From an uncultured Gardnerella sp. (GTDB lineage Bacteria > Actinomycetota > Actinomycetes > Actinomycetales > Bifidobacteriaceae), in NCBI GenBank assembly GCA_947254595.1, contig CAMYED010000016.1, forward strand, positions 1 through 18,868: DNA of 18,868 bases. The letters run 5' to 3'. Under the pieces are notes generated by a model that had not been told where the DNA came from, did not search any database, and saw only the letters and a program-made list of their open reading frames with translations. This document shows, one piece after another, positions 1-7,437 of the stretch; the first letter of the stretch is position 1; every line of letters begins with the position of its first letter. Position numbers and translations under genes: made by a program.

Positions 1-50
1 TTTGCTGGAGGCTTAGTGTTTCTGGCGGCTACTTGGCTGTTTACTCTTTT

Positions 51-80
51 GTTGGTTGGCGGGCTTGCCAACCAACTTTT
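51..80 (+). terminator. Rho-independent terminator
   Basis: A perfect 10-bp stem (51-60 pairs with 67-76) closes a 6-nt loop and is followed by TTTT. The T tract lies only on the plus-strand side. It probably ends a transcript entering from left of the window. Confidence 0.7.
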
Positions 81-88
81 AGTGTGTT

Positions 89-134
89 GCTTAGTCTAGT
101 GCGCTGGTGAAGTGTGCTAGACTAAGCGCTTTTT
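89..134 (+). terminator. Second tandem rho-independent terminator
   Basis: A perfect 11-bp stem (89-99 with 117-127) encloses a 17-nt loop; TTTTT follows at 130-134. It lies 8 nt after the first terminator, so the two form a tandem stop for plus-strand transcription. The long loop makes it a less classical terminator than its neighbour. Confidence 0.6.
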
Positions 135-376
135 ATGAAAAATTTTGTGCTTGGCGCGCAGTAGACTTCGAGGTTTTAACTGCCGGTTGTTTTAGCTGAA
201 CTGTTTTAGCTGACTGGCTTAACTTCGTGGTTTTCTGCAATTTGTAGGTGCGCTACTCGTTGACGTGGTTTGCCAAATTTCCTTTTTTACCATTGATGCG
301 AGCCAGGGTTTCTTGCAATGCTGGGCGCGTTGCTGGGTTGCCTTCCGCTAGGGACGGGTGGTGATGCCGCAAGTTT
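135..376 (+). other. No gene seen; possible untranslated RNA
   Basis: This stretch lies between a double terminator and a further strong terminator at 377-412, so some transcript must start inside it if the last terminator has a job. I find no convincing coding frame. A 12-bp word (TGTTTTAGCTGA) occurs twice 14 bp apart at 188-199 and 202-213. I do not recognise SRP RNA, tmRNA, RNase P RNA or a complete T-box. A small RNA or an orphan leader is an inference from the terminator placement only. Confidence 0.25.
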
Positions 377-412
377 GGGCTCGAGAGAAAACTCTCGGGC
401 CCTTTTATTTTT
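377..412 (+). terminator. Strong rho-independent terminator
   Basis: An 11-bp GC-rich stem (377-387 with 392-402, one G-T pair) closes an AAAA loop and is followed by TTTTATTTTT. The T tract is on the plus side only. No recognised gene precedes it. Confidence 0.75.
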
Positions 413-520
413 GCTCAAACTTGCTTTCGCGTGCGCCCCAGCCTGCTTTAGTTTTCCCCGAGATTGTGGACTTAGGTGGGGTGCAAGGAACGCTCGCGCG
501 GTCTAGGCGCGCTCGCTACT

Positions 521-609
521 GAGCTTGCGTTGAAAGCACACCGTGCTTTCAACTTGAGCAAGCTCACGCTCCGAGTTGCTTTCGCGCGCTACGCTCTGAG
601 CGCGAAAGC
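521..609. repeat. Pair of long hairpins
   Basis: The first hairpin has a perfect 11-bp inner stem (529-539 with 543-553, 3-nt loop), extended by an 8-bp outer stem (521-528 with 558-565) after a 4-nt bulge. The second has a perfect 10-bp stem (578-587 with 600-609) around a 12-nt loop. Neither is followed by a T tract, so they are not ordinary terminators. Confidence 0.6.
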
Positions 610-642
610 AGGTCGTCGCGCTAACGCGTGCGGGCTTAAAAT

Positions 643-678
643 CGGCAACGACTTTACAGCCACGTAACGAAACTAACG
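643..678 (+). repeat. Solitary 36-bp palindromic repeat unit
   Basis: This unit begins with CGGCA, carries CTTTAC at positions 10-15 and GTAACGAAA at 22-30, and ends in CTAACG, as the array units at 6819, 10278 and 12574 do. It is the only well-preserved copy in the 1-1254 stretch. Confidence 0.7.
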
Positions 679-819
679 CACTTATATTCGCGTGGTAGAG
701 ATTTGGGATTTTCGCACTGAGCAGGTGCTCTAAATTAGTTAGTTGCACCCGCCCGCAGCTTAATTGCGCGACTTTAGTTGCACTTAGTAAGCCACGCAGT
801 TTCGTAAGAAACTCAACGA

Positions 820-1034
820 GTCTATGAGTTTTGTGTTGACGATTAATGTGTTGAGAGGCTGGAAAAATTGTGTTCAGCACTAAAAGAGGACTGAGGAAGC
901 AACATTCTTAAAAATAGGCGAACACATTAAACTCTTTTAATAGTCAGTGCGACGAAGGACGGGGCGTGCGCAAACACAAATTTTCCAGCCTCGTCAAAAC
1001 AAAAGAACAAAAACACCAGTCAAAACTCATAGAC
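820..1034. repeat. Decayed long inverted repeat
   Basis: Two blocks on the left recur inverted on the right in mirror order: 820-833 matches 1021-1034 perfectly (14 bp), and 855-874 matches 973-992 with one mismatch in 20. Nearer the centre, GCACT and AAAAGAG also recur inverted (from about 876 against 924-952). The distances between blocks differ between the arms (21 versus 28 bp), so indels have built up. This looks like the remnant of a foldback or MITE-like element. No flanking target duplication was identified. Confidence 0.6.
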
Positions 1035-1075
1035 GATACTCAAGAATCCCACAAAACAAACTCGCGCAACATCAA

Positions 1076-1165
1076 ACTATTGCGCATTGCGCGCTTGTAA
1101 CGAAACTATCGAGCGTGAGTATATTCGCGCGGCATTGGCTTTACGGCGCTAGAATATGTAATATT
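1076..1165 (+). repeat. Two degraded units of the 36-bp palindrome family
   Basis: At 1076-1111 the right arm (GTAACGAAACTATCG) is well kept but the left arm has lost CTTTAC. At 1130-1165 the left arm (CGGCATTGGCTTTAC) is perfect while the right arm is lost. They are separated by 18 bp instead of 16. They sit directly upstream of the FHA operon. Confidence 0.5.
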
Positions 1166-1254
1166 TTTATGCGGAAAATCAATAAAAACTAGCGCAATAT
1201 ACATAAAGCATGACACAATAGTATGTAGTGTGTTTTTTGAAGGGAGCATGTCAC

Positions 1255-2733
1255 GTGAGTGAGCGACAAACCGTGCAACGCTGGATGATTACAGTAGGTG
1301 GTGTCGAGCAGGCACGCGTGGGTGCTGGGCAGTCTGTTGAGATTGGCCGCAAACCTATACGCCCATTGCGTGAGGATGGTTTCACGCGCATCGACATAGT
1401 TGATAATAAGCGTTCTATGTCTAAGCGTCACGCACTTCTTATTGTTGACGCTCGCGGAGTTGCAACAATTCGCGACTTACATTCTACGAACGGCACTTAT
1501 TTAGTTGGCGAGAACGGTGATTTGTTGCGCCTTGAGCCGGATATTGATTTTCAGCTTCCGGATAATTTAATGCGCATGCAGTTTGGCGATGTTCCTGTTG
1601 ATTTTGTTCGGGTAGAAGACGAGGCTCCGCAAGAGGATTCGAGCCACGAAGTGCGCGACTTGTTCTCTTACGCAACGGACGATATTAATGATGAGCATGA
1701 TGAGCCTGCAGCTGCTAATCTTTCTGTGGATCAGATTCTTGATTTGCGCGCCGGCGAGCCGACCGGAATTTTCCACGCGCAGTCTGTTTCTAAGCCGGGA
1801 TTGTCCTGGAAAAATGGCGTTGAAGCTCAAGTCGAGGTTCCGGGAGATTTTAAGGAAGAATCTGCTACGGCTAGTGGAGATTCTGCTAGCGAAGATGCGG
1901 TTAGCGGCGATGTAGCTAGCGGCGATGTGCTTAATCACGATGCTATTAATCACGATGTTACTTTGCCTGTAATGCGCGAGCAGCAGGAAGAACCTGTAGA
2001 GCAGCGCAATTTGTTTGATGACGCTAAAGCGATGCAGCCGGAAGTTGCAGATTCGCAAGAGAATAGCGAAGTGTCGGATTTGCACGAAGATATTAAGGAA
2101 GATTCGCAGGATCTTCAGCAGGATCTTCAGCAGGGCGACTTGCAGAAAAGCGCGGCTGACAACGTGGCTGACAACGCTGCTGACGAAAATGCGTTTGACT
2201 GCAACACTTCTGCCGAAAATGTTGCCGACAATGCGGCTGATAACAATGCGGCTGATAACAATGCAGACGCTGCTAAAATCGAGGCGCATGAAAACGCATA
2301 TTCCAACTCTGCAAACGCGTATGACGATGCTAATGAAAGCTCCAACGCTTACGCTTACAGCAATGCTTATAACAGCACTGGTATAGATGGTCTATCGGAT
2401 ATATCGGATATAAACGCATCGGGCGGCGTAACGTATACTCCCGCTTTCGAACCGGGATCTGTATTCGAAAAGGTGTCAAAAGGCGAATTTGACGCGCAAC
2501 AAAACCTTGTAGAAGTTGGCGGTTTTACTTCTAAAGAAGCCGAAGAAAGCGCTGATTTTTCTCAGCAATTCGAAATGGCTCAACATTCCGAGCTTCTTCC
2601 GTACTTGGCAGCAAATCCTAATTTGTACGACGACTTATACACTTGGCTTCAAGCGCAAGGAAACCCAGAAGTGGATGCTGCTCTTGCGCGAAATAGTGGT
2701 TACAGTGCGTATCGTAAGGCTGTTGAACAGTAA
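1255..2733 (+). CDS. FHA-domain protein with C-terminal leucine-rich-variant motif
   Basis: A 492-aa protein. The GTG start at 1255 is chosen over an in-frame ATG at 1228 because AAGGGAG ends 8 nt before it. Residues about 28-120 form a forkhead-associated domain, a phosphothreonine-binding fold: G31-R32, then S54-x-S56-x-x-H59 and N79-G80 match the conserved binding residues. Residues about 125-420 are acidic, Ala/Asn/Asp-rich and low in complexity, with short repeats such as VADNAADN, and are probably disordered. The last roughly 55 residues (HSELLPYLAANPNLY followed by LYTWLQAQGNPEV) resemble the leucine-rich-variant domain found in actinobacterial proteins. No membrane segment or kinase domain is seen. 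It is first in an operon with a helicase-like gene 14 nt downstream. A Ser/Thr-kinase-dependent scaffold is my inference; the actual partner is unknown. Confidence 0.85.
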   Translation: MSERQTVQRWMITVGGVEQARVGAGQSVEIGRKPIRPLREDGFTRIDIVDNKRSMSKRHALLIVDARGVATIRDLHSTNGTYLVGENGDLLRLEPDIDFQLPDNLMRMQFGDVPVDFVRVEDEAPQEDSSHEVRDLFSYATDDINDEHDEPAAANLSVDQILDLRAGEPTGIFHAQSVSKPGLSWKNGVEAQVEVPGDFKEESATASGDSASEDAVSGDVASGDVLNHDAINHDVTLPVMREQQEEPVEQRNLFDDAKAMQPEVADSQENSEVSDLHEDIKEDSQDLQQDLQQGDLQKSAADNVADNAADENAFDCNTSAENVADNAADNNAADNNADAAKIEAHENAYSNSANAYDDANESSNAYAYSNAYNSTGIDGLSDISDINASGGVTYTPAFEPGSVFEKVSKGEFDAQQNLVEVGGFTSKEAEESADFSQQFEMAQHSELLPYLAANPNLYDDLYTWLQAQGNPEVDAALARNSGYSAYRKAVEQ

Positions 2734-2747
2734 GCGGGTAGGGAAAA

Positions 2748-5700
2748 ATGAGCGATAAAATAAGCGACAAAATAAGTGACAAAAATAATGTAGAAACTGC
2801 TGATAGCACGCCTAGCGTCAGCATGCCTAACAGTAGTGCTTCTGACAGCGCGCCTACTACCAGCGCTTCTGCCAGCGCTTCTGCCAGCGCTTCGAGTTCT
2901 AAAGAATTCCAGAATATAGTCTCCTGGAAGCAGCAGTATCAGTCGCAACTGTCGCCTTCTCCGCTAGAAGACATTACGCAACTTGCCGCGCAGTTGGAGC
3001 TAACTCACGCTCACCCTTCCGGAATTGCGCAACTTTTTGCAAGCGGAAAAGTAACATTAAAAGCTTTATTCCGCGATCAAGGCATGCTTCGTGCTGCCGG
3101 CCGCAGACTCGACCGCGTTTTTGAAGATAGGGACGCAAAAGCGCATGAAAGCGGCGTTTCTGAGCTTTCGTTAATAGTTGGCGTAGCTTCGTGGAACGGA
3201 AATAATGTTCCAGTTCTTACGTACCCAGTTCGAGTAGTTAGGGACACTAGCCAGGACGAAACTGCCGCAACCATTTACTTCTCCGGAAGCGTTGGGCTAA
3301 ATAACGCTCTTGTGAACCGTTTAAGCGATCGCGGAGTTGAGCTTCGTGAGGACTTTCTATTTGACGGTTCTCACTACGAAAGTGGCACTCCTGAAACGTC
3401 TGTTGTGTTTGACGCTATTTGCCAGCAGGCCCGCCGCGCTTTCCCAGATTTTGATATTGAGCGAGATATTGTGCTTGGCTGCTTTACGGACGCTGGTTCG
3501 CGTTTTGTTGCAGAAAGTGAACATATTTTGCACGTCTTACGTTCCGGTAAGTTTGGAAACACTGCAATTGACGCTATGGCTGGAAATAAGCGTGCTATTG
3601 AAACGCTTAAAGCCGAAAATAAGCAGGAATATAGTCCTTTTGATGCGGATCCGCACGGAGAATGTGAAGTTGGGGACGTTGACAACAAAGTGCGTTACGC
3701 TGCTGCGCTCGCTGCTTCCGGAAATTCGCTGTTTGTAAACATTGATTCCGGTTCGGATTCTGCTGCGATTGCTGCTGCGATTGCGTCTAGGTCTGTTCTT
3801 GCTGGGCGTTCTGTTTTGTATGTTCCAAACGTGATTGAGCAGCAACGTCGTTTCCGCTACACGCTGAACACGCACGAAATGTCTTCGCTTGCTTTGGATG
3901 TTGCCGACGGTCATATTGCTAAGCATGTTGACGCGCAGCTGATTGCCGCAGTCGGCGCAAGGCAAAGTGTTGCAACTTCGCGTTTTGAGCAGGTTGCGGA
4001 CGAGCTTGTTGGCGTGCGTTCTAGACTCACGCGTTATTTGGGTGATCTTCACGGTGTGAGTGAAACTTGGGGAGTATCGGCGTACCAAACTATACAAAAT
4101 CTTGCCGCTATTGCAATGCTACCAACGCATCCTTCTACGCACGTGCGATTGGATGTTTCTGCAGCTCACGCAATTACCGGAAAAATTGAGGAGTGGGCGC
4201 AAAAATTCCATCAAGCAGACGAGCTTGGCGAGTTCAATATTAATCCTGAGGACACTCCTTGGTTTGGCGCGTCTATTTTCGACGAAAATGAAGCTGTAGC
4301 CGTGTACCAGCGCGTTGTTGACGTGCTTCTTAAGCTTCTTCCTGCAACTCGCGAACAGGTTAAAAGCACCGTTCAAAGCTGCGGTTTCCCAGTGCCAACA
4401 ACGGCTAGGGAGTGGAGCCGTCAAGTTACGGTGTTGAAGAATTTGCGTCGAGTTCTTGACGTGTTCCAGCCGGAAATTTTTGAGCGTGATTTAGACGCAA
4501 TGATTGAAGCAAGTAAGCCTAAGGCGGTTAGAAAAGCTGAAGGCACTATTATGGGCTTCTGGGAGCGTCGTCACCATTTGCGTGAAGCGCGCAGCTTGCT
4601 TCGCGTTGGTGCTAAAGTTGAGGATTTGCATGAGGCTTTGAAGATTGTTTCTCAGCAGGCTTCTCAGTGGCGCACTTTTGTTCCTCACGGTGGATGGCCT
4701 GTTTTGCCGCCAAAGTTGGACGAAATAGTTAGTACGCAGGAAGTATTGTCAAGTAATTTAGTTGCGCTTGACGCAGCTTTGGCTACAACTCGTCAAGGCG
4801 CAGATCTTGAAAATATTGAGTTTACTCAGCTTGAAGCTCGCTTGCAGTCTTTGCACGACAATCGCGCTTCTTTGGACACTCTCCCGGGTCGTTCAAAGCT
4901 GGAGCGTGAATTCAGCAATGCTGGCTTGGCTGATTTAGTAAACGATTTGCGTCACCGTCACGTTACTGGGGATGCTCTTGACGGCGAATTGCAGCTTGCA
5001 TGGTGGACTACAGTTTTTGAAGATATTGTTAATTCTTCCGCAATTATTTCCCACCAAGACGGTTCCGCAATGCAGGATGCTTCTGACCGTTTTGTTCAGG
5101 TAGATACTGAGCATGTGCGCTCCATTGGCCCAATGGTTCAGCAGGAAGCAATGAGGCATTTGTGCGATCTGCTATTCTCGCATACTCAGGAAGCAAACCA
5201 GCTTCACACAATGCTCGCAAGCAACCGTTCCGGCATTACTTTTACAAAACTTTTGCGCAATTATGCGGAGCTTATGCTGGCAGCTAAGCCAATTTTGGTA
5301 GCAATGCCGTCTACTTTAACAATGATGACTCCTCTGAGTCCTATTGCAGATACTGTAATTATTGATTCTGCAGAGCACATATCTAATATTGAGCTTCTTT
5401 CGATTCTTGCGCGCGCGCGTCAAGTAGTTGTTTTGGCGCATAAGCAAACCGTAAGCTCCGAAAGTTTAAGAACGCTTATTTCGCTGCTTCCTTCAGTAAC
5501 GATTATGTCCCGAGCTACGAGGCGCTCCTTGCGTTTGGCTCGATTCTTGGAAGATCACGGTTACGGAAAGCTGCGTCACGACGTTCCGATTGAGCGTTTG
5601 CAAGGCAAAGTTCGTTTGCACCAAATTGAGGCAACTGGCGTTCCGGTTTTGTCTTCCGGCCTTATTGAAAGCAGCCAGCGCGAAATTGACGAAGTCGTTG

Positions 5701-6527
5701 ATCTTATTTGCCAGCGTGCTAAAACTTTCACTGTTGTTCCTTCAAGCTACGTGCTAGTCGTAGTAACGCTTACGAACGTGTTCCGCAGCCGATTGGGTGC
5801 TGAGCTTAAGTCGCTTTCTATTAAAGACGAAAACATGGCTCGCTTCTTAAGGCACGTTCGTTTAATGAGCGTTCATGAAGCTTCCGGCGCTGTTGCTACG
5901 GATGTGATTCTTTCGCTATGCTACGCAAAAACTTCGCATGGTCGTCTGCTGCAACAATTCGGATTGCTTGAAGAAGAAGGCGGAAGCAGCATGCTTCTTG
6001 ACGCGCTCGCTCTTGCGCGTAGGCATCTTGATATTGTAAGCGCTTTTACTTCTGAAGATATGGATGATGAGCGTTTGCACCAGGATGGTCCGAAGCTGCT
6101 GAAAACTTTGCTGCAGTGGGCTGAGCAGTTAAGCGGAAACCCGTTGCGTCCGGAAGATGCTCATGATGTTGAGGCAAAGATTGCGGCGGAAGTTGCTCAA
6201 GAAAACGTTCTGTTTACTGATTTAGCTGAGCGTATTCGCGCTCGCGGTTTGCGTGTTGCTGTTAATTACGGTTTTGATAATGGCATTCGTATTCCGCTTG
6301 TTGTTGGGCTTGCAGATAAGCCGTATGCTTTAGCTGTTCTTACTGATGATTCGCAGTTTATGAGCATTCAGTCTACTCGCGAGCGTCATCGCATGATGAT
6401 TCAGGACTTAGAGTCTTTGGGATGGTCTGTAATGACGGTTTGGAGCGTTGGAGCGTTTGTAAACCCTGAAAAAGAGGTTGATCGCGTTGTTTCGCGCATT
6501 GGCGAGTTGTATGGTGACAACGAATGA
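2748..6527 (+). CDS. Large SF1 helicase/nuclease-like protein, motifs degenerate
   Basis: A 1259-aa protein starting at ATG 2748, with GGGTAGGGA just upstream. The N-terminus has a K-x-SD repeat and a Ser-Ala run (residues 39-51). The overall plan matches actinobacterial superfamily I helicase-like proteins: an ATPase-like segment near 322-360, a motif II-like segment near 870-880, a helicase C-terminal block near 1060-1110 and a Vsr/DUF559-like nuclease domain near 1190-1250 (RERHRMMIQDLESLGW). Where a Walker A loop is expected the sequence reads NIDSGSDS, without the Gly-Lys-Ser/Thr core, and the DExx box reads IIDSAE (D873). The nuclease-like end also lacks a clear D/E-x-K. I infer a protein without ordinary ATPase activity. 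It follows the FHA gene by 14 nt and overlaps the next gene by 4 nt. Family membership is fairly sure; the function is not known. Confidence 0.75.
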   Translation: MSDKISDKISDKNNVETADSTPSVSMPNSSASDSAPTTSASASASASASSSKEFQNIVSWKQQYQSQLSPSPLEDITQLAAQLELTHAHPSGIAQLFASGKVTLKALFRDQGMLRAAGRRLDRVFEDRDAKAHESGVSELSLIVGVASWNGNNVPVLTYPVRVVRDTSQDETAATIYFSGSVGLNNALVNRLSDRGVELREDFLFDGSHYESGTPETSVVFDAICQQARRAFPDFDIERDIVLGCFTDAGSRFVAESEHILHVLRSGKFGNTAIDAMAGNKRAIETLKAENKQEYSPFDADPHGECEVGDVDNKVRYAAALAASGNSLFVNIDSGSDSAAIAAAIASRSVLAGRSVLYVPNVIEQQRRFRYTLNTHEMSSLALDVADGHIAKHVDAQLIAAVGARQSVATSRFEQVADELVGVRSRLTRYLGDLHGVSETWGVSAYQTIQNLAAIAMLPTHPSTHVRLDVSAAHAITGKIEEWAQKFHQADELGEFNINPEDTPWFGASIFDENEAVAVYQRVVDVLLKLLPATREQVKSTVQSCGFPVPTTAREWSRQVTVLKNLRRVLDVFQPEIFERDLDAMIEASKPKAVRKAEGTIMGFWERRHHLREARSLLRVGAKVEDLHEALKIVSQQASQWRTFVPHGGWPVLPPKLDEIVSTQEVLSSNLVALDAALATTRQGADLENIEFTQLEARLQSLHDNRASLDTLPGRSKLEREFSNAGLADLVNDLRHRHVTGDALDGELQLAWWTTVFEDIVNSSAIISHQDGSAMQDASDRFVQVDTEHVRSIGPMVQQEAMRHLCDLLFSHTQEANQLHTMLASNRSGITFTKLLRNYAELMLAAKPILVAMPSTLTMMTPLSPIADTVIIDSAEHISNIELLSILARARQVVVLAHKQTVSSESLRTLISLLPSVTIMSRATRRSLRLARFLEDHGYGKLRHDVPIERLQGKVRLHQIEATGVPVLSSGLIESSQREIDEVVDLICQRAKTFTVVPSSYVLVVVTLTNVFRSRLGAELKSLSIKDENMARFLRHVRLMSVHEASGAVATDVILSLCYAKTSHGRLLQQFGLLEEEGGSSMLLDALALARRHLDIVSAFTSEDMDDERLHQDGPKLLKTLLQWAEQLSGNPLRPEDAHDVEAKIAAEVAQENVLFTDLAERIRARGLRVAVNYGFDNGIRIPLVVGLADKPYALAVLTDDSQFMSIQSTRERHRMMIQDLESLGWSVMTVWSVGAFVNPEKEVDRVVSRIGELYGDNE

Positions 6528-6727
6528 GCGCGTATGATCCGAATCGGCGCTCGCCGCGCAAGTCAGTTAGGGTTGTGCGTAAGGGTTCTGAGCTTTTTGA
6601 CGCTGATGGCGTTAAGCTGGAGCTTTCTGACGAGTTGACTGACGAGCAGCGTTCTAGTGACGACGATCAGCGTATTTTAGGCGAGTTGCCGCCGCATTGG
6701 GCTGTGTTTTCTGAGCGCGGGCGCTGA
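6524..6727 (+). CDS. Small protein of unknown function, coupled to the helicase-like gene
   Basis: A 67-aa protein whose ATG overlaps the upstream stop codon (ATGA), the usual sign of translational coupling. The N-terminus is basic (RRSPRKSVRVVRKG), the middle is acidic (DELTDEQRSSDDDQR), and it ends with LPPHWAVFSERGR. There is no signal peptide, membrane span or recognisable domain. Its tight linkage to the FHA and helicase-like genes suggests a shared job, but no function can be read from the sequence. No clear terminator follows. Confidence 0.75.
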   Translation: MSAYDPNRRSPRKSVRVVRKGSELFDADGVKLELSDELTDEQRSSDDDQRILGELPPHWAVFSERGR

Positions 6728-6730
6728 ACC

Positions 6731-6766
6731 GGTATTGCGGCTGGTATTGCGGCTGGTATTGCTGAC
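6731..6766. repeat. 12-bp tandem repeat, about 3 copies
   Basis: GGTATTGCGGCT is repeated twice exactly, and the third copy ends in TGAC instead of GGCT. It begins 3 nt after the stop codon of the 67-aa gene. Confidence 0.75.
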
Positions 6767-6818
6767 TATTTGCTACTGTTCGCTACTGCCTATTTGGGCG
6801 CTACGACCTGCTTGAGTG

Positions 6819-7010
6819 CGGCATTTGCTGTACAGCTTTGTAACGAAAATGCCGTAATCTAGCGGAATATCGGCAAAAACTTTACGCGCGTGTAAAGAAC
6901 ATATCGGAATTAAGCAGCAAGTCGGCAAAAACTTTACGTGCATGTAAAGAAAATATCGGAATCGCGCCAAAAATAGTTATTCGCTTTACGCGCGGGTAAC
7001 GAAAATGCCG
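6819..7010 (+). repeat. Array A: four 36-bp palindromic units at 52-bp period
   Basis: Units lie at 6819-6854, 6871-6906, 6923-6958 and 6975-7010, separated by exactly 16 bp each time. Each unit has left arm CG-N7-CT(T/G)TAC, a 6-bp centre and right arm GTAA(C/A)GAA-N5-CG (unit 4 starts with AG). Unit 1 pairs 12 of 15 arm positions; units 2 to 4 pair about 9. The array fills the gap between the 67-aa gene and the fmdB promoter and has the same orientation as array B. Confidence 0.85.
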
Positions 7011-7064
7011 AAATATGCGCAACTAAATGACGGTGCGAATTAAGACGTAAATATTCCTACAGAT

Positions 7065-7095
7065 TTGACTCGGCTGTCATGGTATGTACTAGGAT
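7065..7095 (+). promoter_or_regulatory. Possible promoter of fmdB-like gene
   Basis: TTGACT at 7065-7070 resembles a -35 box, and TAGGAT at 7090-7095 matches four of six -10 positions. The spacing of 19 bp is longer than ideal. If used, transcription would start near 7102, leaving a 5' leader of roughly 47 nt before the start at 7149. Confidence 0.35.
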
Positions 7096-7148
7096 TATTG
7101 AAGGAACAGTAAGTTTTGGCTTACATTCGCGAAACTTCGGAGGGACTT

Positions 7149-7325
7149 TTGCCTACTTATCATTATCGTTGTAAAGAATGTGGATACGATTTTTCAGAAC
7201 ATCAATCATTTTCGGACGAGCCTATTACTATTTGCCCTCAGTGCGGTAAAAGCGCTGTTCGCAAAGTGTATTCTGCGCCTCCAATTAATTTTAAGGGCAA
7301 GGGTTTTTACCGAACTGATAAGTAA
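7149..7325 (+). CDS. FmdB-family zinc-ribbon protein
   Basis: A 58-aa protein beginning MPTYHYRCKECG, the hallmark N-terminus of the FmdB/CxxC_CXXC_SSSS putative regulatory family. Two Cys-x2-Cys pairs (YRCKECG and ICPQCGK) form the zinc ribbon, and the tail FKGKGFYRTDK is typical of the family. The TTG start at 7149 is chosen because it gives the family N-terminus and GGAGGG lies just upstream at 7139-7144. A TTG at 7116 with AAGGA before it would add 11 residues and cannot be ruled out. A strong terminator follows. In many actinobacteria an FmdB gene sits next to a SAF-domain gene, as here. Its molecular role is poorly known. Confidence 0.85.
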   Translation: MPTYHYRCKECGYDFSEHQSFSDEPITICPQCGKSAVRKVYSAPPINFKGKGFYRTDK

Positions 7326-7360
7326 ATAAAAGCATTTTATTTGCGTTTTACTTGCACTTT

Positions 7361-7402
7361 AATTGCGCGTTGATAGGTTTTATCCACAACGCGCAATTTT
7401 TA
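7361..7402 (+). terminator. Rho-independent terminator after fmdB-like gene
   Basis: A perfect 12-bp stem (7361-7372 with 7387-7398) with a 14-nt loop runs into TTTTTATT. It ends the fmdB transcript and shows that the open frame beginning inside it does not give the true start of the next gene. Confidence 0.75.
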
Positions 7403-7437
7403 TTGCGCTACTCTTTTTCTTACGTAACAATGCAAGT

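Larger units (their letters stand above)
413..1254. other. Long non-coding stretch with hairpins and repeat relics
   Basis: About 840 bp without a supportable gene. The longest open frames here have no ribosome binding site and no recognisable product, and they run through the repeats. The stretch holds two perfect or near-perfect hairpins (521-565, 578-609), one intact unit of the 36-bp palindrome family (643-678), a decayed inverted repeat (820-1034) and two degraded palindrome units (1076-1165). The last 90 bp are AT-rich and should contain the promoter of the downstream FHA operon, but I cannot single out one promoter with confidence. Confidence 0.5.

Noticed and set aside
1..99. Hydrophobic C-terminal coding tail of an upstream gene in frame 1
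   Set aside because: The frame runs through the whole of a perfect terminator and into the second stem. A shorter tail ending at the TAG at 14-16 is more plausible but too short to support.
340..412. T-box riboswitch
   Set aside because: GGGTGGTGATGCCGC recalls the T-box sequence and a terminator follows, but three extra bases break the tRNA-pairing bulge, no specifier stem is recognised, and no aminoacylation or amino acid gene follows closely.
503..880. Minus-strand 125-aa open frame
   Set aside because: It reads through the hairpins and a 36-bp repeat unit, has no recognisable domain, and its composition looks like translated repeat.
947..1192. Plus-strand 81-aa open frame
   Set aside because: It overlaps the inverted-repeat arm and decayed palindrome units, has no ribosome binding site and no recognisable domain.
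1567..2289. 240-aa minus-strand open frame opposite the FHA gene
   Set aside because: A shadow of the low-complexity acidic coding region, with repetitive Ile/Arg/Ser composition.
7363..7437. N-terminal extension of the SAF-domain protein
   Set aside because: It begins inside the fmdB terminator stem, so it is unlikely to be translated.
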